NCBI GenBank assembly: GCA_044870295.1
Contig: JBIOYQ010000145.1
Location: 1 to 33,952, forward strand
Reading direction: 5' to 3'
Length of the DNA: 33,952 nucleotides
Origin: AC-52 sp044870295
GTDB taxonomy: Bacteria > Actinomycetota > UBA4738
A program made the translations under genes and the position numbers. Position 1 is the stretch's first letter, and each line of letters opens with the position of its first letter. Shown in pieces: positions 30,105 to 33,952 of this stretch. Under the pieces are notes generated by a model, which was not told where the DNA came from, made no database searches, and saw only the letters and a program-made list of their open reading frames with translations.

Positions 30105-31419
30105 GGTGCGGCAGGAAGGTCAGGGGCACCGTTTGCGTTGGGCCGTTGCGGTGCTTCGCCACGATGATGTCCGCCTTGCCCTTCACCGTGGGATCGTCCG
30201 AGTCCTCGCGGTGGATGAACATCACGATGTCGCTGTCCTGCTCGATCGCCCCCGACTCGCGCAGGTCGGAGAGCTGAGGCCGCTTGTCCGCCCGCGTTTC
30301 CGGGTTGCGGTTGAGCTGTGACACGGCGATCACGGGGACGTCGAGCTCCTTCGCCAGCAGCTTGAGCGACCGGCTGACCTCCGCGATCTCCTGCTGACGG
30401 TTCTCGGTCCGGAGGTGGCCGGACATCAGCTGGAGGTAGTCCACGATGATCAAGCCCAGCCCGTGCTTCGACTTCAGCCGCCGGGCCTTGGCGCGGATGT
30501 CGACAATGGTGACATTGCCCGAGTCGACGATGAACAGGGGCGCCTCGTGCAGGACCTCGGCCGCCTCGACGATGCGGGTCCACTCCTCGGTGGCGACGCG
30601 TCCCGAACGGACCCTGTCCCACGGGACCCGGGCCTCCCCGCACAGCAGCCGCATGCCGATCTCGAACCGGGACATCTCCAGGGAGAACATGGCCACGGGC
30701 GCCCCGGCATCGACGGCCACGTTCCGGGCCACGTTGGTGACGAACGACGACTTGCCGACCCCCGGGCGGGCCGCGATCACGATGAGGTTGCTCCTCTGCA
30801 ACCCCGACAGCAGGCTGTCCAGATCCACGAATCCGGTTGGAACACCGGCGAACGCGCTGTCGCGCTGTTGGATGTGCTCGAGCGCGGCCATGCTCTCGTC
30901 GACCAGCTCGTGGAGAGTGACCACCTGCTCGGCCTCGTCACCGCGAGAGACCGCGTAGATGAGGCCCTCGGCCTCGTCCGCCGCCTTGCGAGGATCGTCG
31001 GGAACGCCGTACGCAGTCGACATGATGCGGGACGCCGCTTCGATCAGCCGCCGCAGCAAGGCGTTGTCGGCCACGATGCGCGCGTAGTACGCCGCGCTGG
31101 CGGGCGTGGGAACCGACTCCACCAGGTTGTAGACGAACAGGGGTCCGCCGACGCCCTCGAGCTGATGCTCCCGCTTCAGCTCCTCGACCACCGTGATGGC
31201 GTCCACGGGCTCTCCGCGACCGTACACCGCGAGGATGGCGCCGAAGATCCGTTGGTGGGCGGGGCGGTAGAAATCGACCGCCCCCACCGCTTCGACGACC
31301 GTGGCGATGGCCTCGGGGGAGAGCATCATGGCGCCGAGGACCGATTCCTCAGCCTCGACGTTGTGCGGCGGCACGCGCTCGGGGCGCGTGCGACGAACGT
31401 CCTCAGCGGTCCGGGCCAT
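30073..31419 (-). CDS. dnaB: Replicative DNA helicase DnaB
   Basis: A 448-residue protein from ATG 31419. The N-terminal helical domain begins RVPPHNVEAEESVLGAMM (15-32). The RecA-like motor has Walker A ARPGVGKSS (217-225), IVDYLQLMSG for Walker B, and the late motifs VIAVSQLNRNPE and LSDLRESGAIEQDSDIVMF. It unwinds DNA at the fork as a hexamer. No intein interrupts it, unlike in many mycobacteria. The frame stays open to 31923 through rplI in another frame, which is not coding. A perfect SOS box (31552-31567) abutting a -10 lies 133 bases upstream. Confidence 0.97.
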   Translation of the reverse strand: MARTAEDVRRTRPERVPPHNVEAEESVLGAMMLSPEAIATVVEAVGAVDFYRPAHQRIFGAILAVYGRGEPVDAITVVEELKREHQLEGVGGPLFVYNLVESVPTPASAAYYARIVADNALLRRLIEAASRIMSTAYGVPDDPRKAADEAEGLIYAVSRGDEAEQVVTLHELVDESMAALEHIQQRDSAFAGVPTGFVDLDSLLSGLQRSNLIVIAARPGVGKSSFVTNVARNVAVDAGAPVAMFSLEMSRFEIGMRLLCGEARVPWDRVRSGRVATEEWTRIVEAAEVLHEAPLFIVDSGNVTIVDIRAKARRLKSKHGLGLIIVDYLQLMSGHLRTENRQQEIAEVSRSLKLLAKELDVPVIAVSQLNRNPETRADKRPQLSDLRESGAIEQDSDIVMFIHREDSDDPTVKGKADIIVAKHRNGPTQTVPLTFLPHLTLFRNFART

Positions 31420-31494
31420 GTCCCCCCCTCTTCCGGAGGCGGACGCTATCGGCCCGGGCCTGTTCGATGTAAGGGGCACGAGCGTGGGACGAGT

Positions 31495-31503
31495 TGTGGA
31501 TAG
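31495..31503 (-). promoter_or_regulatory. Single DnaA-box-like site
   Basis: On the minus strand CTATCCACA differs from TTATCCACA at one base. It lies in the dnaB leader. It is single, so it is not an origin by itself. Confidence 0.3.
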
Positions 31504-31551
31504 CGCTCGGACCAGCGCGAACGGGCCCTGAAATCGAAGTGCCACTTTTCC

Positions 31552-31567
31552 TCGAACGCACGTTCGA
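31552..31567. promoter_or_regulatory. LexA/SOS box upstream of dnaB
   Basis: TCGAAC-GCAC-GTTCGA is a perfect match to the actinobacterial SOS box TCGAAC-N4-GTTCGA, here even a 7-2-7 palindrome. A minus-strand -10 TATCCT (31568-31573) abuts it on the upstream side, so LexA bound here would cover the start of a transcript reading into dnaB. Confidence 0.75.
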
Positions 31568-31627
31568 AGGATAGCTGAGACCGATGACAGACCGGAAAGG
31601 CCCGCTGAGCAGGGAAGATGTGGGCCC

Positions 31628-32077
31628 TCAGGTCGCCGGAACGACCTCCACGCTGACGGAGGCGTTGACCTCGGGATGGAGATGGACGGTGACCTCGTGG
31701 GTCCCCACGCTGCGGATCGGCTCCGCGAGATGGATGCGCTTGCGGTCGATGGAGACGCCAGTCGACTTCTCGATCGCCTCGGCAACGTCGGCCACAGTGA
31801 TGCTGCCGAACAGCCGGCCGTCCTCCCCCGCCCTGGACGAGATGCGGAGCGGGGCTGACCCGAGCCGCTCGGCCGTGGCGTTGGCCTCCGTGACGGCCTG
31901 CTGGACCCGCTTGTCGTGCGCATGCTTCAGCCGACCGGCATGCCGGACGGCTCCCTTGGAGGCGGTCATGGCGAAGCCGCGCGGGATCAGATAGTTCCGC
32001 GCGTAGCCGTCGGCGACATCCACGACGTCGCCGGGTGCTCCGAGCTTGTCGACGGGTTGCTGGAGGATGACCTTCAT
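31628..32077 (-). CDS. rplI: 50S ribosomal protein L9
   Basis: A 149-residue protein. The N-domain MKVILQQPVDKLGAPGDVVDVADGYARNYLIPRG is diagnostic of L9. The connecting long helix (AVRHAGRLKHAHDKRVQQAV) and the C-domain (GRLFGSITVADVAEAI, HEVTVHLHPEVNASVSVEV) are complete. It binds 23S rRNA at the base of the L1 stalk. Its ATG overlaps the rpsR stop (ATGA). Downstream, 208 bases separate it from dnaB; these hold an SOS box and a -10 element, so dnaB may have its own transcript. Confidence 0.97.
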   Translation of the reverse strand: MKVILQQPVDKLGAPGDVVDVADGYARNYLIPRGFAMTASKGAVRHAGRLKHAHDKRVQQAVTEANATAERLGSAPLRISSRAGEDGRLFGSITVADVAEAIEKSTGVSIDRKRIHLAEPIRSVGTHEVTVHLHPEVNASVSVEVVPAT

Positions 32078-32340
32078 CGGGCCGTGTACGGGAGCAGCGC
32101 CATCTCTCTGGCGTTCTTCACCGCGGTGGCGACCTCCCGCTGGTGCTGGGAGCAGTTGCCGGTTACGCGACGGGCCCGGATCTTGCCCCGGTCCGACACG
32201 AACTTCCGCAACACCGAGACGTCCTTGTAGTCGATGAAGTCGCTCTTCTCCTTGCAGAAGATGCAGATCTTCTTCCGCTGCTTCTTCTGCCAGCCCTTCT
32301 CTTCCTTCTCTCGCTTCGGTCTGCGCTGTGTCTTAGGCAT
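32074..32340 (-). CDS. rpsR: 30S ribosomal protein S18 (zinc-binding type)
   Basis: An 88-residue protein from ATG 32340. After a basic N-terminus comes KKICIFCKEKSDFIDYKDVSVL, and then SDRGKIRARRVTGNCSQHQRE, the S18 signature. The CIFC pair together with Cys and His in NCSQHQ form a likely zinc site, as in the C+ form of S18. It binds next to S6 on the platform of the small subunit. It overlaps the ssb stop by 8 bases and the rplI start by 4, so the three genes are translated as a unit. Confidence 0.96.
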   Translation of the reverse strand: MPKTQRRPKREKEEKGWQKKQRKKICIFCKEKSDFIDYKDVSVLRKFVSDRGKIRARRVTGNCSQHQREVATAVKNAREMALLPYTAR

Positions 32341-32779
32341 CCAGTGGCGTCTCCTCCTGCGGCCCGCCCACGCCAACGGCGACGTTCTCGGCCCAGTCGC
32401 CGGCGCCGGGGCTGCGTCCCTGCTTCTCGATCTTCGCCGAGGCCCACTTCAGGCTGGGGCCGATCTCCTCGGCCTCGATCTCCACCTTCGATCGCCGCTC
32501 CCCCTCAGGGGTCTCCCACGAGTTCATGCGGAGCCGGCCTACCACCACGACGCGGGTACCCTGCGTGAGGGTCTCCGCGACGTTCTCCGCCAACGACCGC
32601 CAAGCGGTCACGTCGAAGAACGACGTGTCCGCGTCCTTCCATTGACCCGTAGCGTCGTCCTTCACCCTGCGGCTGACGGCCACGCCGAACTTCACCAGCG
32701 CGGCGCCGTTCGGCGTGTACCGCAACTCGGGGTCTCGAGTCAGGTTCCCCACGATCACGACCTGGTTGTCCTGCGCCAT
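32333..32779 (-). CDS. ssb: Single-stranded DNA-binding protein with atypical tail
   Basis: A 148-residue SSB from ATG 32779. The OB fold is clear: NQVVIVGNLTRDPELRYTPNG, SFFDVTAWRSLAENVAETL, GTRVVVVGRLRMNSWETPEG. The C-terminus is the odd part. SSB proteins usually end in a Gly-rich linker and an acidic tip with a terminal Phe (such as DDDIPF), which recruits repair and replication proteins. This one has a short linker and ends GGPQEETPLDA, without the Phe. Its place between rpsF and rpsR is that of the main, essential SSB, so the tip change is of interest. The stop overlaps the rpsR start. Confidence 0.93.
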   Translation of the reverse strand: MAQDNQVVIVGNLTRDPELRYTPNGAALVKFGVAVSRRVKDDATGQWKDADTSFFDVTAWRSLAENVAETLTQGTRVVVVGRLRMNSWETPEGERRSKVEIEAEEIGPSLKWASAKIEKQGRSPGAGDWAENVAVGVGGPQEETPLDA

Positions 32780-32862
32780 CTGATCACCACCACCCTCGTT
32801 CTCTCGCCGTCTCCCCGGCTGATGGCCGGCCCGGAGAGAGGGGAAGTCCCTCGCCCACGCCG

Positions 32863-33150
32863 CTACGCGGCGCGAACCACCATCTTGAACCGGATCACCT
32901 CGTCGGCCAGCGACAACACCCGATCGAGCTCCTTCATGGCTGCCGGGTCCGCCTGACACTCCGCGATGAGGTAAAAGCCCTCCGACTGCCGGGCGATCTC
33001 ATAGGTGAATCGCCGCTTGCCCCACCGATCGACCTTGTCCACCTGGCCTCCGCCTTCGGAGAGAACCTGGGAGATGCGATCGGTCACCGATCCGATGAGC
33101 TTGTCGTCGGCCTCGGCGGGCAGGATGAGCATGATCTCGTACTTCCGCAA
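32863..33150 (-). CDS. rpsF: 30S ribosomal protein S6
   Basis: A 95-residue protein. I start it at TTG 33150, which gives the usual N-terminus MRKYEIMLILPAEAD and has GAGGAGG five bases upstream; a GTG two codons earlier is the alternative. The rest (DRISQVLSEGGGQVDKVDRWG, KRRFTYEIARQSEGFYL, DRVLSLADEVIRFKMV) is standard S6. It pairs with S18. It is the first gene of the rpsF-ssb-rpsR-rplI run. A -10-like TAGCAT on the minus strand (33204-33209) is its likely promoter. Confidence 0.95.
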   Translation of the reverse strand: MRKYEIMLILPAEADDKLIGSVTDRISQVLSEGGGQVDKVDRWGKRRFTYEIARQSEGFYLIAECQADPAAMKELDRVLSLADEVIRFKMVVRAA

Positions 33151-33285
33151 TTCCACCTCCTCTGGACTGGACGGCCCCGCTGGGGAGCAGGAGTGGCGCG
33201 TCCATGCTACCAGCCGTCGGGTTGGCTCCGGACCTTCCGGGACGGCCAACGCCGGGATGCTACCGCGCGGGTCTGACATCCTCGA

Positions 33286-33306
33286 TCCCAGGGGCCGGTC
33301 CTGGGA
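33286..33306. repeat. 7-7-7 inverted repeat at the panB promoter
   Basis: TCCCAGG (33286-33292), seven bases, CCTGGGA (33300-33306), perfect half-sites. It touches a candidate -10 TAGACT (33307-33312), so a bound regulator would block polymerase. It may also pair as a short RNA stem, but no U-run follows. Confidence 0.5.
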
Positions 33307-33355
33307 TAGACTTGCTGCTCACACGCCGTGCACTCGACCTCAGGAGGCGCGAGCC

Positions 33356-33952
33356 ATGCCAGTCACCATCCGGGACCTCCGGGCTTTCAAGGAGCGTGGC
33401 GAACGATTCGTCATGCTCACCGCCTACGACTACCCCACGGCCAGGATCCTCGACGAGGCCGGCGTGCCGGTCATCCTGGTCGGGGACTCCGTCGGCAACA
33501 ACGTCCTCGGCTACGACACGACCATCCCGGTGACCATGGAGGAGATGCTCCACCATTCCCGGGCCGTCGCCCGGGGGACGACCAACGCCATGGTCGTCGG
33601 CGACATGCCGTTCATGTCGTTCCAGACCTCCATCGACGAGGCGGTCCACAACGCGGGGCGCTTCCTCAAGGAGGGAGGCGCCCACGCGGTCAAGCTCGAG
33701 CGGCCGGCCATCGAGGTCGCCGCGGCGATCGTGGACCGCGGGATCCCGGTGATGGGCCACATCGGGCTGGGACCGCAGTCGGTTCACGCCATGGGCGGCT
33801 ACCGGGTCCAGGGCCGGGACGAGGAAGGGGCCCGGCGCCTGCTGGACCAGGCGCTGGCTCTGGACAAAGCCGGCATCTTCTCGCTGGTCCTGGAAGGGAT
33901 CCCCACGGATCTCGGCGCACAGATCACGGAATCGGTGAGCGTGCCGACGATC
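33356..33952 (+). CDS. panB: 3-methyl-2-oxobutanoate hydroxymethyltransferase (3' truncated)
   Basis: An open frame from ATG 33356 (AGGAGG at 33342-33347) to the window edge, 199 residues of about 265-280. PanB adds a hydroxymethyl group from methylene-tetrahydrofolate to ketoisovalerate in the first committed step of pantothenate and CoA synthesis. Visible motifs: LTAYDYPTARILDEAG, VGDSVGN (42-48, metal ligand Asp44), VGDMPF (Asp83), KLE (Glu115), MGHIGLGPQSVHAMGGYRVQG (133-153) and VLEGIP with the likely catalytic Glu180. All active-site residues seen in other PanB proteins are present. The gene is divergent from rpsF and has an inverted repeat at its promoter. Confidence 0.96.
   Translation, partial: MPVTIRDLRAFKERGERFVMLTAYDYPTARILDEAGVPVILVGDSVGNNVLGYDTTIPVTMEEMLHHSRAVARGTTNAMVVGDMPFMSFQTSIDEAVHNAGRFLKEGGAHAVKLERPAIEVAAAIVDRGIPVMGHIGLGPQSVHAMGGYRVQGRDEEGARRLLDQALALDKAGIFSLVLEGIPTDLGAQITESVSVPTI

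Noticed and set aside
31420..31627. Replication origin in the gap before dnaB
   Set aside because: Only one imperfect DnaA box is present, with no AT-rich stretch or box cluster.
1..33952. CRISPR array, IS element or prophage
   Set aside because: No spaced direct repeats, transposase or integrase motifs, or phage genes were seen in any frame.

Overview
The window is GC-rich and densely coded. It reads as a piece of an actinobacterial (Actinomycetota) chromosome, probably a lineage outside the well-studied genera. The evidence is as follows. The heat-shock operon carries an HspR-type MerR repressor and has no HrcA/CIRCE. The SOS box is of the TCGAAC-N4-GTTCGA type. There is an EtfD-like membrane Fe-S oxidoreductase, a DivIVA-like coiled-coil protein, an rpsF-ssb-rpsR-rplI-dnaB block, and several GTG/TTG starts. 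No IS element, phage gene or CRISPR array is visible.

Layout. 1-2078: 3' part of a large ATPase/TPR-type signalling protein, cut by the window edge. 2080-4249 (minus): MBL-fold hydrolase, small membrane protein, DUF2090 aldolase-like protein, dodecin. 4351-5646: MFS exporter. 5659-7064 (minus): LemA with a DUF3137-like partner. 7210-7629: cupredoxin lipoprotein. 7638-9062 (minus): Na/Pi-cotransporter-like permease. 9148-16405 (minus): one long chaperone operon, dnaK-grpE-dnaJ-hspR-clpB-rrf2. 16637-20398: DivIVA-like protein, then the EtfD-like protein. 20687-22968: NarL-type two-component pair. 23174-26230: two HEAT-repeat proteins. 26227-27174 (minus): degenerate diacylglycerol-kinase-like protein. 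27287-27357: tRNA-Gly(CCC). 27404-29208: PqqD-like protein, a possible 19-codon micro-ORF, a P-loop-less HprK-related protein and a convergent Tat-exported protein with 17 cysteines. 29337-30104: endonuclease III. 30073-33150 (minus): dnaB, rplI, rpsR, ssb, rpsF. 33356 to the end: panB, cut by the window edge.

How it works together. The chaperone operon is a complete Hsp70/Hsp100 disaggregation machine with its own repressor. It starts from a clear TTGACA-N17-TATCCT promoter overlapped by a degenerate HAIR-like repeat. The rpsF-to-dnaB block couples ribosomal and replication genes, and dnaB has a perfect SOS box abutting a -10 element.

The two signals I find most interesting are these. First, sigma-28/WhiG-type promoters (TAAA-N16-GCCGATAA) lie in front of the DivIVA-like gene (two in tandem) and the two-component pair, which suggests a small developmental or polarity regulon. 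Second, the PqqD-like / micro-ORF / HprK-pseudokinase / Cys-rich exported protein locus looks like an undescribed peptide- or protein-modification system lacking recognised maturation enzymes.
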